From Ascaris suum (Eukaryota > Nematoda > Chromadorea > Rhabditida > Ascarididae), in contig CM024169.1 of NCBI GenBank assembly GCA_013433145.1, positions 3,162,001 through 3,226,000 of the forward strand: a stretch of DNA of 64,000 nt, written 5' to 3'. The position numbers were made by a program, and so were the translations under genes. The notes below the pieces were generated by a model. That model saw only the letters and a list, made by a program, of their open reading frames with translations. It had not been told where the DNA came from and made no database searches. Positions 11,201-23,447 of this stretch are shown here, piece after piece (position 1 is the stretch's first letter; each line of letters begins with the position of its first letter).

Positions 11201-14200
11201 TCTCCTTGCGGATTCAAATATCAAATCCTTGCGGACTTACTCATTTTTGGTTGGCTGCTTGTTTCGTACCACTCGCTCTAATCTCCTTTTCCATCCTTTT
11301 ATTCCCTCTTTCATTTCATCCCTCTTCCCTCCGCTTTCCTTTATGCTCTGTCCACTTCCCCCCTGGAGGCTGCTTTTTTTGTTGTTCTGTTTCTTCTCAT
11401 AGTCCTCTGTTCTTTCCAATTTTTGCTGATGGCGTTTTTGCCTAAGAAGCAATTTTTACCTCGCTTTTTTTGGACTTATATTCCGTGAGCTAGATCTTTC
11501 ACATGAGCTAAATATTCACATAAATAAACGAATTTTTCTTTCTTTCGGATAGATTGTGATTTATAGGGTCACGAAGCGAATGCACAGAAGTTGTTAGAAC
11601 CTTATTTGCCCAAAGGTGAGGCAGATCAATTCGGATTCAAGGAAGGCGGTTCTCTTTACGCATATGGTGAGTGATATACATACTTTGCTCTTATTTTCCG
11701 AAAAGTGGGTGGCGAACATTTTTTGGCTGTAATTGTCAGATGATTTCTGTATAGGAATCTTGACGACTTTATGCAGTAGCGGTCTTTGGACACGGTAATA
11801 AATTGCAACTCTATATGTTTTTGATTGTTTGTTTCAAATGTTGAGCGTTACGTCGACGACCTTTTGTGGGCATCAGGTTGATTGTTAAACAGTTACCGTT
11901 TGATAATTCTATTATGTTTAATTAATGTTTTTTGTTTTTAATATTTTTTATTTATTGAACAGCAGTTGGTAATTGTACCGTATCGATGTGAACTTCAATT
12001 CTTTCACTTAACGTTTTGTTTCTTGATACGCCTTTATTTTTTGCTTGCATCGAGAAATATGTGGTTTGTAAGAGGTTACGTAGTGCAAAGGAATTCGGGG
12101 TTGTAGGGTTCTAGGAAGAAGCAGCTGATGGTGATGTTGCAGGTTTGATTCACGCAAATCATGGCAACACTCAGGTAGTCGCATACCTGCGTGATCAGTT
12201 GCATAAGGCAACCACATCGGCAATTCGTCACGGTGCTTGTCTTGGACTTGGTCTTGCAGCAATGGGTACTCGTGATGAACAGGTTAGTTGCAACCCGTTT
12301 CTTCGTACTTAGCAAGCTTAGCAGTAATTAACGTAAATTGATAACTTGCCGATAAGGTGCTAAGCAAGAAATTTTATCGGGTAATTGAGATTCTTATGTC
12401 GATTCGAATTCTGTTAGCGAATAGATAGAGATGAGGTGACTGAAAAGTAAAGCGTCTCATTGTGACATAGATGGTGCTCGTGTTGATTTCTTGGCAGGAT
12501 GTTTATTCAGGGCGGGATATTCATTTGCGCATATCAGCTTTGGTTTCAGGTATATGCGCAGTTGCGTGATTGCCTATATCAGGATGATGCGGTGACAGGT
12601 GAGGCGGCAGGTCTTGCGATGGGTCTTGTCATGGTTGGTGGAATGCACCAAGGGGCATTCCAGGAGATGGTGCAGTATGTATGCGATACGCAACACGATA
12701 AAATTCAGCGAGGATTGCGCACCGGCATTGCCCTTCTTGCCTATGGTATGCTAAGCGTAACGGAATCGCCGGCATCTTTCAGTGGTTTTATTTTTTATTT
12801 CCTAATAGAGGATGCGCTTTTTTGAATATGTGTTGTTTTCTTCTTATTCGCGTTATATAGGTTTTTTCGAAGTCGATGGTGTTTTTCATTATTTATACAA
12901 AAATTACGTTGATTTTTGTTGGTGAAAAGTGAAAATATTTGGCAAAATGAGTGGAGTGGAAAAGCGCACATAGTGGCAACCGTTTGTCTTCAAGCGGCTA
13001 TGCGAGGGATGCATCGTGAATTCCCTTTAAAGCGAATGTGTCGCAACAGAGGGTTTGCTGTAAGTTAGTGGCATATTATGCTCATAGGGGTAATAATGAA
13101 TAAAGAAATTTATTTAGGACGCCAAGAGGAGGCCGAACCGTGGGTAGCCCAGCTGATGGAACATAAATCGAACGCAATGCTCCGTTCGACTGCGGTATGC
13201 ACACTAGCTATGGCATATGCTGGTTCGGGCAAGGCCGATGTTGTACGAAGATTGTTGGCTAAAGTAGCTGCAGATCCCAACCATGATGTTAAGCGATTTG
13301 CAGTCATTGCGATTGGATTCGTACTCAGCAAGTTAGTTTCCTTTCTTTTCAATCCTTATTTTAATTTTTTTTTGTTCCTGCCAAATACGTTTTATTCCAG
13401 CAGAAATAATTTGTTGAAAAGCATACGAGGCTGTCTGTAAAAATCTTCTGAAAATGTCAGAACGACGTGACATATTTATTATTGCTTTATGTTGATGGAA
13501 TGTGAGATATTGGAAGGGAATCGATTATTGATAAGCAATGAAGTGAGAGTTACTCACTTTTTTGCACTTTCCACATTGCGCTGAAGAAAAGTTCACTCAT
13601 TTATTTTTGTGTTGTTTTGTTATTATCGCCACTGAAATCAGCTCCACAATTTTTAAAGATATTGAGGAGTTTCCGAATTTAGAGTGCCTTTTGATACATT
13701 TCTTCGCCCTGTTGATATCTGATGAGAAGAACAGTTAAGGACTGTCTGCTGCTAAATGGCCTTTAGCTTCGACTTATTCTAGCATCTCTATCTATTCTAT
13801 CTTTGTATTCTTGGCTGAGGTGAATAACTTTTGAATTTGCATAAGAAATGGAACATGAGTTTGGCTAATAATGTGAGCATAATGGTGATGTGGCATATGG
13901 GAGTGGGTACCGTTTATGCGATGTGTGATTTGGAGTGATACTTACCGCTTTCTTTAGTAGATTAGCGCACTGTGATACACTCCAAAGCGTTCTATCCGCG
14001 TTTGAATGAGACGTTCACTCGATGCATAGAGGCATTTTTTCTTCTATTCCAGCATAGTTTTTCCTGTATGATTCTTGCATTGCCGGCCCGAAAATGTTTG
14101 CGATATAAGCGATAAGTTTTACTGAGTGTGAACAAGGAATTATTTTTAATCCACTGGTTTTTCAATTTCAAGAACAGCTGGTCAAAAGTTAACAGACTGG

Positions 14201-14274
14201 ATTAACATGTAAACAGTGACAGTGAGTGATTAACAAAACGCCGATTTTTTTCTTTCATGGGTGAAGTTATTGTT

Positions 14275-14322
<48 letters not shown>

Positions 14323-17300
14323 TGACGTTTATTTGTGATTTCAATGAAATGCAGCTTCATTGAAATCACACTTCGCTTCATTTACGACTTCATATGAAAT
14401 AATGGTGGTAACAGTAGTTATGGTGATAAACTTAACGAAAATACAAAAGCTAATTCTGCAAATCTCTTCAAAAATGGCATTTAATTCTCCCCAAAAATCG
14501 GAATTGCATCACATACTATCAAAGAATAACAAAAGTAGAGCATTTCCCGCATGACAATCTGGAAAGCGTTATTTTCTTTCCCGACTGGAAGCACTGAAGG
14601 GCGAAATAACGCGTCTGAGAACTTCACGCTCGATTTGTTTCTCGTTTATGCTGTAAGCCTTTTTCCTTTATCTTTCTTTTTTGCCTTCTCTCTCTTTCCT
14701 TTGAAATGCTCTTTTTTATCTTTTGCAATTTCCGGTTGAATTGTATCGATGCAACAGCTGTTTTATTCGTTTCCCCATGCATGAAATTGCAGTCACTTTA
14801 CTAGTCAAGAAGTATATCGTATAACTTCAAATAGAACCTCAAACAGTATCTTCCGTAACAAGGGCCTTATAGTCCCGGGGGTCGTTCGCATTGCATTATC
14901 GTTATTATAAGCGATCAGATCTGTGATGGGATTGTGTTTCTATTCTTTGCACTCATGGTAACCAAACAAAATTTCCTTCATTCGATAGTCGTTCCGAAAG
15001 CAGCCGAAATAACCAAACATGTTTCGAAAGCATTGGTCACCTAGTAGCCGGAAGATTTTTCGGATGATAGTATTTTAGAATCGTTTTTGGATTTATAATA
15101 AGCGAAAGGAACCATTATTTCGTTTTATTACTTGTCAGAGTCTATCGAATTTGTAAGTAAATTGGAAAATGATTATTTCTTTGTGAGGCAGATCAATTCG
15201 GATTCAAGGAAAGGGCTGCGGGAAATGCGCCACTTTTGTTATTTAGGCAGATCAGTCAAAGTGGCTTTGCGAAAAGGCCTTCACGTGACTTTACCTTTAT
15301 AATTCACTGTTAAGCTGAGGAAGTGACTGGGAAAGTAAAGCATTGCAGTGATGCCTAACTTAGTGGTAGCGATAGTTCAGAATGTTGCGCACAGTTCATA
15401 TGGTTTCTTTATGTGAATATATCATTGTAAAGCATAAATTGGCAAATCATATGCTTGAAATGTGGTGGTGGGCACTGACATTTCATTCCACCCCTTCTTC
15501 TCCCATCCATGCTGTCCCATTCCTTCCTTCTCGTCGTATCTTTTTGTCAGTTTAATTGGAGGGAGGGCAGAAATAACAAATGTGAAGTCGTTTTGAAGGA
15601 AGTGATTTTTTTGAAGAATGGGATTTTAAAGAAAGTGGAAGAGCAAGTGAGTGTGCTGAATGGCGGCATAGTTCCAACCTAGTAATCGTAAGGCTCGTTA
15701 ACTCTCAAAATTTAAGTGTATTGCTTCTTCGCACAATAAAGTGGAAAGAGGACGCATAAAGCTTTGAGAGGACTATTTGCGAGTTTTTAATTGATTCAGT
15801 GTGAAGATAAAGTTGTGCTCCAGATGATGTAATGAGCACAACAACGAGGGAAAGATAAATCAATGAACGTAGTAGATATGAAATAAATTTTGCTGTCACA
15901 TTGAATTCTGTGTTATTTATTGGTAATTGCCGTAATGTCTGAGTTTCACGAAGGTTCGTCGATGGTGATAGCGATACGATGTTGTTGGTGGGCTATTGTT
16001 AGATGCTATTTGAAACGTTGCACTTGCTTATCACACTTGTACAAGCGCCGTTTCGTGTTTATTTTATTGATACTGCTTTAAAAAAGGAAATTGCATTACA
16101 AAATATCGTTGAATACATACGGAGTAATAAAAGAGGAACGCATATAATCAAACGAAAGAACTACATAAACACTTCAGCACATTGCAAATGAGCTCGAATT
16201 TAATGGAGAATTTATGCGGTGCATATGGGAAAACGCTCGAATTAAAACAAATAAATGAGATTGAAAATTGAATATCTTGAGGCGATTCATTATAAAAAGA
16301 GAGCGGCGATACTATGCGATCCGAGTTGTTCAAAGATGCAAATAATTCACGATATTAAGGGCACAAGACTTATGGGAATATTAAAAGCGATAAGAATATC
16401 CAATTTGAAAAGCAAAAAAGAGAAAAGTTCATTAAATGCGATATCGGAAAATTGATTGGCAACCCAATAATATAATGAAAATCAAATTATACACGTTTGC
16501 ATTTTTAAAATATAGCCGAATAATTTTTTGTATAGTCAGACGGGGAAATAACTCTAGGTATTATCTGTATACTTTATATTAGAGGAGGTATAAGGGAACA
16601 GTCATAGCAGTAAGTAAGAAAAATTGCTATAGCGCTGTAAGTATTTGTGTGTTATAGAGATCTCAGAGTAGAGTTTGCTCGAAACCGTTTACCGAATATG
16701 TCTAAGCGGTCTATAGCCCAGTGAAGATCAGGACAGATCATGATATCAAAACCGCGGATATCATAGCCAACAAATAGTAATACTTCATTGCCTATATGCA
16801 CCGGATACCAGTAATGATATTCGCACACTTAACGCGACTTTTTTTTTCAAGGAACGTCAAATTGCCAAAATTGTGAGCAAACATGAAACTTATCCAGATC
16901 TTTTTTCATAAAGCAAGGAAATTTGTTAATTAGTCTACGACAGGCCTATAAATTTGTGGATCATTGGCAACCGAATTGCACACATTTAACAATTTTTCAA
17001 CAATTACGCAAGAACCAAAAGGGGTCCTAATAGACCACGTTGCGGAACTCCGTTGTTGGCAACATGTTATGTGGATAGCGAGTTGTTGCCTCAAATTTAA
17101 ATGCATCGTCCCACAAGGATTTTATCGAGTTCAGTGGGAATGCGATCGTCCCATACCCTTTCAGTTTTTCAGCAGTTTGGTATGGCCAATTACTGTCGAA
17201 AAGCCTTGCGGAGTCATTGTATGCCATTTCCATTTGTATCTAGTTGACTAATACTGAAATCCGATCCGTTCCTGAGGAGACGAGTTGAGATCTAGTAGAA

Positions 17301-20300
17301 GAGCAGACAAGGATCAAAACTATCAAATTTCTGATGAGTAACTGTGGGGATGTGGTGTTCAGCGTTGTATATTGAATGAAATGTTTATATTTACCCATTG
17401 TAATATTTGCGTTAATGTTGTTCAAACTCAATGGGATGGTCCGAAAGTTGTTCATTTTTCACTCATTTGAGTACGGATATAGAATAGAAGAAAGAGAAAC
17501 GTAGTTCGGAGGCGAGTAATAATTTCCTCGTTTTTCAAGAGTTTTCAAAGTTTTTTCTCGTGAGAACCATCCGTAACAATAGCAACAATAATAATTATTA
17601 TTGTTGTAATTGTAATTGTTGTAATTAGAATGAGGATAGCAATAATAATAATTATTATAATTTTTGATCACATTTACATTTCGACAGTCCACAAAATAAG
17701 AATTGTTTTGAGCATTTAACGCAGAGTGTTTCAAAGTTTATTTATGTTTTTTATCGCATCAATTGTAGTCGTATTTGATGGAACAGAAACTTCTTCTAAT
17801 ATGGACTAATTGCTCATGATTTCATGAATTTTCCGATGTGCGTTCTATTAATCGAAGAGGATTTGAAAAAATTTTTTTTGATGGTGGATTTTAAAATTCT
17901 AAGCAGCTGCAATCTTCTTAAAGAAATCGTAATATTTTTTAATGAACTTCTGCAAACCGAGCGTAGTGTTTTATATTGCCTTATCTCTGAAGCATAACAT
18001 ATTGTCTTCTTTGAAGAGTTATTGAACGATAAAGTTGCCATATCATTCAGTATGCTAATTTTCTAACAGAATAAGCATTCAAATATGACGAAAGTATAGG
18101 TCTTGTACGTTTCATTTTAAATTTATCATTTGCGCTTTTTATTGGGCGTATCCATTTTAGAAATGCACTAATTTTTCTCTCGTAATAAATTCTAATAAAT
18201 TCATTTCCGCTACTTGAATTAATTTTTATTATTGTTCATTAATATTGAAATGAATATTTGATAAGCGTATGAATGCATTTGATAAGGTTCAATGTTTAGT
18301 TTGTATTGTTGTTTGAGCAAATCATAGAAATGAAGTGATCCATTTGGACGATAAGAAAGTATCTTAGCAATTAAAAAACGCCTCGTTAAACTTGAACTCA
18401 ATTCCGCAAGCAATATTGCTGCATTGATTTGACCTATAGAGGGATATTGTCTTTGTATTCAAGTATAAATGTTGCGGCTTAAAATGTTCTCCACGCATCG
18501 AAAAAACTATCACTGGAAGGTTGAGCAAAAGCCGGATAGATGCCGTAGCGCTGTTTCACTTAGAATTTCACCGCGTACGCGGAATCATTTCAGTGAAAAA
18601 CTCTTCGCCGTTGAATAAAGCTTCATCGATGTGCATGTCTGGATTAGATATATCGATCGTAGCAACGTAAAATTGTTTATTTTTCTTTCCAGTTAAGAAA
18701 AAGTGGATGGATCTATCTCACATTTAAAACTTGTTGGATTACGACTGAATTTTTTTCAGCGTTTTCATTCATATGCATATTTCTGACATGAGGGTTGAAC
18801 AAGTTTCGCAGGTGCAGCAATAAAAGTTACTTATCGATTGGCTGAATTAGAAGTTGTAGGAATTTTCGGTTTATTGTATTCATTATATTTATATTTATTT
18901 TTAACTTATTTTCATTTTTTGTTTCAGTAGCTATATTATTGAAGCTGCTTAGTCTCAGAGCAGATTTTTATTTTTTTTGCCAATATGGTACAACAATATA
19001 GTGCACATTCATATCGTATATATGCTTTCCTTTTCTACGAAATAAACCTAGAAAAGTTTCATATTGGGACTTCATGTGAACTGAGGTAAACCCCGAAATG
19101 TTTTAGTGATAACCATTATATTGCATGCTGAGTGTGTTTGAAATTTCAGATTAGTTCATAAATGATCGTAGGCAATGTGTCATATATCTGTGTGAAGAGA
19201 TATCTGCTCCGAGCAGAGTTCAGTGGTATATCATTGACATTGGTTGCGGCATAGTGTGAAGACTGTTAGGAGTCGTATGAATGCAACGGCTTTTATTGAC
19301 GTTAGCACACTTGGCTATGTACAACCCGGTAGATAGGCGAATGTGGCAGAGGCGTGGGCTTGTTTCACGTAAACGATCCATAGTACGGCGTACTTAGCCA
19401 CAGGCAATAAGGTGGCTGTATGTAAGCTACTAGCTTATAAGAACGTTTCGTGCATTGATTCAGCGAACATGGTACTTGCAAATAATGCTGTTGGCGAACA
19501 AGGTGAATTATTATTGCCGCTACAAAACGAGCCCAGCGAAGAAGTGACATCAGATGTCGATTGTGGCATCTGCATGCAGCATATGCTCGTACGTGACCCT
19601 ACGAGCACTTCTTTGGAAACCGTCTCTGACCTGAAATGAGCAAACTTCTATTCTTATTATCCATTTCAATTTGTTTCGCTCTACATTGATATTGATCTAA
19701 GCGACGGCCACAGGAAAGTGTTGTATAATGAACTAACATTTTGAACGTGGCATTGGGGAGAGGAGTGATGGTGCTTCAGCATGCAACAACTAACGAAAAC
19801 CACTTTACTGTGTTTACGTTGTCAAGCAACTTGAAGTGCTAGGGTAAAGTGGATTTAACAGTAGGGGCGTTCATAAAAGCTTCATGCAGTGGGGTTAAAT
19901 CGTCTCCCGTACAATTGATAATAACGCAAATATGCTAATTTTTAAAATGCTGCTACAGCTTGACGTTTTCACCTCGTGTAAAGGGAACAAAAAATCATAA
20001 CTGAAACGTAGTTTTGGAGCAGTATGGCATAATTGAGGATAGGTATGGATTTTATTTTTTCAAAGCATTTTGATTCATTTTTAGTTCGAAATAAAATAAA
20101 TTAGACCAGAAAATTTTAAAGCTAAGGCATCATTCATGTATTTTTTCCGGCCACTAATTTAATGTCACCGTTTGCATAAAATAAATGGCACAAATAAATT
20201 TACTCATAAGGTAAAGAAATCAGCGATGGCTGGATAAGCTGCACATGAGGTTAGGCGAATTGTTTGCATTCATAAGCTCTGCCTCGTGCAGTTATTCACT

Positions 20301-23300
20301 GTTCATGCATTAGCACTAGGCTCTAACGCAAAGGTGACAGATTGCCTCGGCAATAGCAGTGAGATACCTCTTCGTAGCACACCGTTGCTCCGTATTTACC
20401 CATAGGAGGATGATCGTCTACCAACCTACGAATGTTTTATGTACATTGTTTGCTTTCTTTAGCAATTTTTCGTTTCTGGCCTAGTCCGGTTGTGGTTTGC
20501 TTTGGCGTCTTCATGCCTGCATCTGCTTTTGTTTTATAATTACCAAAGAACCGCTCGTTCGGTTGCTTATAGCACATTCCGGCTCGAGCGCTGTTTAATT
20601 TTTTCGGGGTGGGGGGAGGGAGTGGAGGGTATGGCAACAGCTTAGTAAGGCTGTTTTTCTAAATGGACTTTAAAACTTTTCTTTCCTAGCTTCTCTAACC
20701 CTTTACAATTCACTGTTTTCAAATGATCATTCGAAAAGGGTATTTGAAAAGGAATTGAATTCGGATATTTCCGCATTATAATTGCGTTCCTTAACCTTTT
20801 CACCGTAGTGAAAATATTGATCGATACGTGAAAATATTCCGTTCGGGTGGGGGAGGGGGGGTGGGGAGATTGGATGACATAGCAGCCTTAATGATCGCCA
20901 GGATTTGAATGCGATGAATGTCAAAAATAATAGCTGCAGTTATTTTCCACTATCTATATTATTGGTATTTATTTGTCTAATTCGATAGGGAGGAAATTTG
21001 AGTTGTTGCGCTTTGCATTCGCTTGACAAGAAAAGTTGCAATTGCAAGAATAATAAGAGTTGCAATTGCAGTGATAAGAAGAATGGCAATTGCAATGATA
21101 AGAAGAGTGGAAATTGCAACAGTTTTTGGGGAGAGATATTCGCAATTGTTGAAATTCTAGCGGAGAACTGTTGACGCAGACATTTTTCTTTGCCATAATT
21201 GTGAGCGATTTTTTATCGATGAAAATATTTATTCTAATGAAGAGAATACAACTGGAACAGCGCAACTAAAGGAAAAATTGCCTTTTTTCATCGTGAAGCA
21301 CAAATGCAATGCAATCGATTTACCTTATATGCATAGTGGCATTGTTGCAATTTGGAAATATCTTTAATTTTAATTGGCATTTTTTTTCTTTCTCATCGTT
21401 TTCGATGTCGCTGCTCGAAATTGCATTCTTTTTATTGCAAAACTTCCCTCTTCATTGATATTTCAACTTTTCACTAAACACTTTGCTAGAGCAGTCGACA
21501 GTGAAAATTGCAGAAAAGGCAACGAATATAGAAGCGTCCAAGACAGGCTAGCACAATATATATTTTTTTTCTTGCGCTTCCATCAATCAACTCGATCTTC
21601 TCTACAAATGCTCAAGAAATTCTTGATCAAAGTCCATTTCCATGTGATTAATTGGCCAGAGGTTTCGTTTTGCTGAGTGGAGTTCTGCAGTATTTCATTG
21701 CATATAGCTGAAGATTTCCATCCTGTGCGCTAAATAATATCTAGCGAATTCTTTCACCGTAATTTTTTTGTTCAGAAGTTAGGGTTCGAAACCGACTGAA
21801 ATATCCCAGTTGAAAGAAGATGAAAGTTGTCGTTGCCAGGTATATAGATAGACGAATACATGTTCAAATGCACAATATTAGCATGATGCATCTTGCAAGA
21901 TTTGTGCATCGAACGCTCAGAAGCAATTCAAATAACATAGTTGGGAGAATGCTTATTGAGCACATGGATCGAGATAATCGATTTCGATTTATTCGTGTCC
22001 TTGTAACTGATATCATCTTGGAGAAAGTCTTTAAGAGAAATAGATACAATTAGCGATAGTATCGCAGTTGTGTTATAACAGTAGCTTTTGTATGTTGATT
22101 ACTACAGAAGAGCTGATCACTCTTTAATAGAGCGATGCCTCCATAAAACAAAATTCACAAATTACTTAGATATCGTTTTAAATCCTATGCTTATCGTTAT
22201 AAAATTTTAATAGCGATCTTTAAAGGTGAATTGCTAGCATAATGCAGCTAACCGTTCGTTTATGGTGAGGTATTTGTTGTCGTTGTCGGTGTATTTGCTG
22301 TGATTTGCGGGAAGCGTATTTAGACTTATGTCGTCATGTTGGTCGCGTGCGCTATTATTTTGTAAACAGTTACCACTAGATGAGTTGCAATGTTTGCCAC
22401 ATAATAGTGGTCGACTTTCGCTTGTTGTTTTGACGTTATCGAGTTGACGTCTGTCGGTCAAAACAAATTCATTCCGACTCCTGCAGCTCACATTGCTCCA
22501 ATATTCACCAAATTTGCAGACACCACCCATTTTTGCTGTACGCTCAACATTTGACCTGAAATTGCGACAGTGCTAGTGAGGTGATTGAACGGTATGAATG
22601 GGCTTATTCACGAATACTGTGGAGGGCAGCTGCAGGAACTTGATGATTAAATTGTATATGCAGGCCCTGTAGTATGAATTAGTTGGTTATGCGTTCTTTG
22701 TTTAGGGATTATAAATATTTTGCCATCTTTTTTGCACATTTAGCCAACCGGCTGGCTTCATCAACTGAAAGACAAGCGGCCATACCGTTTTAGCCGACTG
22801 AGATGCTTTCCCATTTGTTATTTTGTTATAACATTGGTTTTAGCAAGGATTCCTTATAATTGGTATTCGTTAATAAACATGCTCGTATGTTTGTCATAAG
22901 CCAGTGAGGTTTCATATGAAACATTGTATCAGTTAAGCACATAAATTGAAATTTTTATTTTGAGATGTGGCTTAGATTGAACTTGATAATCCATTCATTT
23001 GCTTATGGTCGGTGGATGCAACTTAATGATAGTAATTCGGTGATAGACATTGGCAATGAAAATACCATCTATCCGGAATATTTTTTTCACTAGATTTTTT
23101 GAGAAATTTGTCCATTGAGATTTCCCGTAGTTGCAGTTCTCAAATGCGGCACTTGTATAAGGGGTTCGAGATGCGTTTATTCAAGGTCTTCAGTGAATGT
23201 GGGGGACTGTATGAAATATGCTGGTGAGGGCAACTTACCATGTATAGGTATCGCCAGGGTAATATGTATAATTACGAGAGTAGTTCATACTACTAAGTTC

Positions 23301-23392
23301 ACGCCATGGTCGTAAACATTGACATCGGATAATACGAAGAAACGCCTGACGGAATCTCCTGAAATTACACAGATTATTATACATTACATGCA

Positions 23393-23447
<55 letters not shown>

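Larger units (their letters stand above)
13332..22233. other. 5' part of rpn-2 intron 13, repeats only
   Basis: No convincing exon on either strand. It holds a TA repeat (14279-14319), a copied piece of rpn-2 exon 10 (15183-15211), an AT palindrome (17583-17606) and a 24-bp tandem repeat (about 21,030-21,120). Short ORFs near 16,964-17,251 and 19,412-19,639 are not recognisable. Confidence 0.6.

Noticed and set aside
12008..12262. 84-residue minus-strand ORF
   Set aside because: It is the antisense shadow of rpn-2 exon 11, which aligns to PSMD1 on the plus strand with matching phases.
16964..17251. Overlapping ORFs on both strands (95 and 68 residues)
   Set aside because: Protein-like in places, but neither strand gives a known motif or splice context. 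No transposon family could be named.
19412..19639. 75-residue plus-strand ORF with a CGIC motif
   Set aside because: The C-x-x-C is not followed by the rest of a RING finger, and it would not fit rpn-2, whose exons 13 and 14 join in phase without it.
20969..21265. 98-residue Cys/Asn-rich minus-strand ORF
   Set aside because: It is generated by the 24-bp tandem repeat.
21783..21793. Perfect tRNA B-box consensus GGTTCGAAACC
   Set aside because: The flanking bases do not form a T-stem, and no acceptor stem or A-box lies at the right distance.
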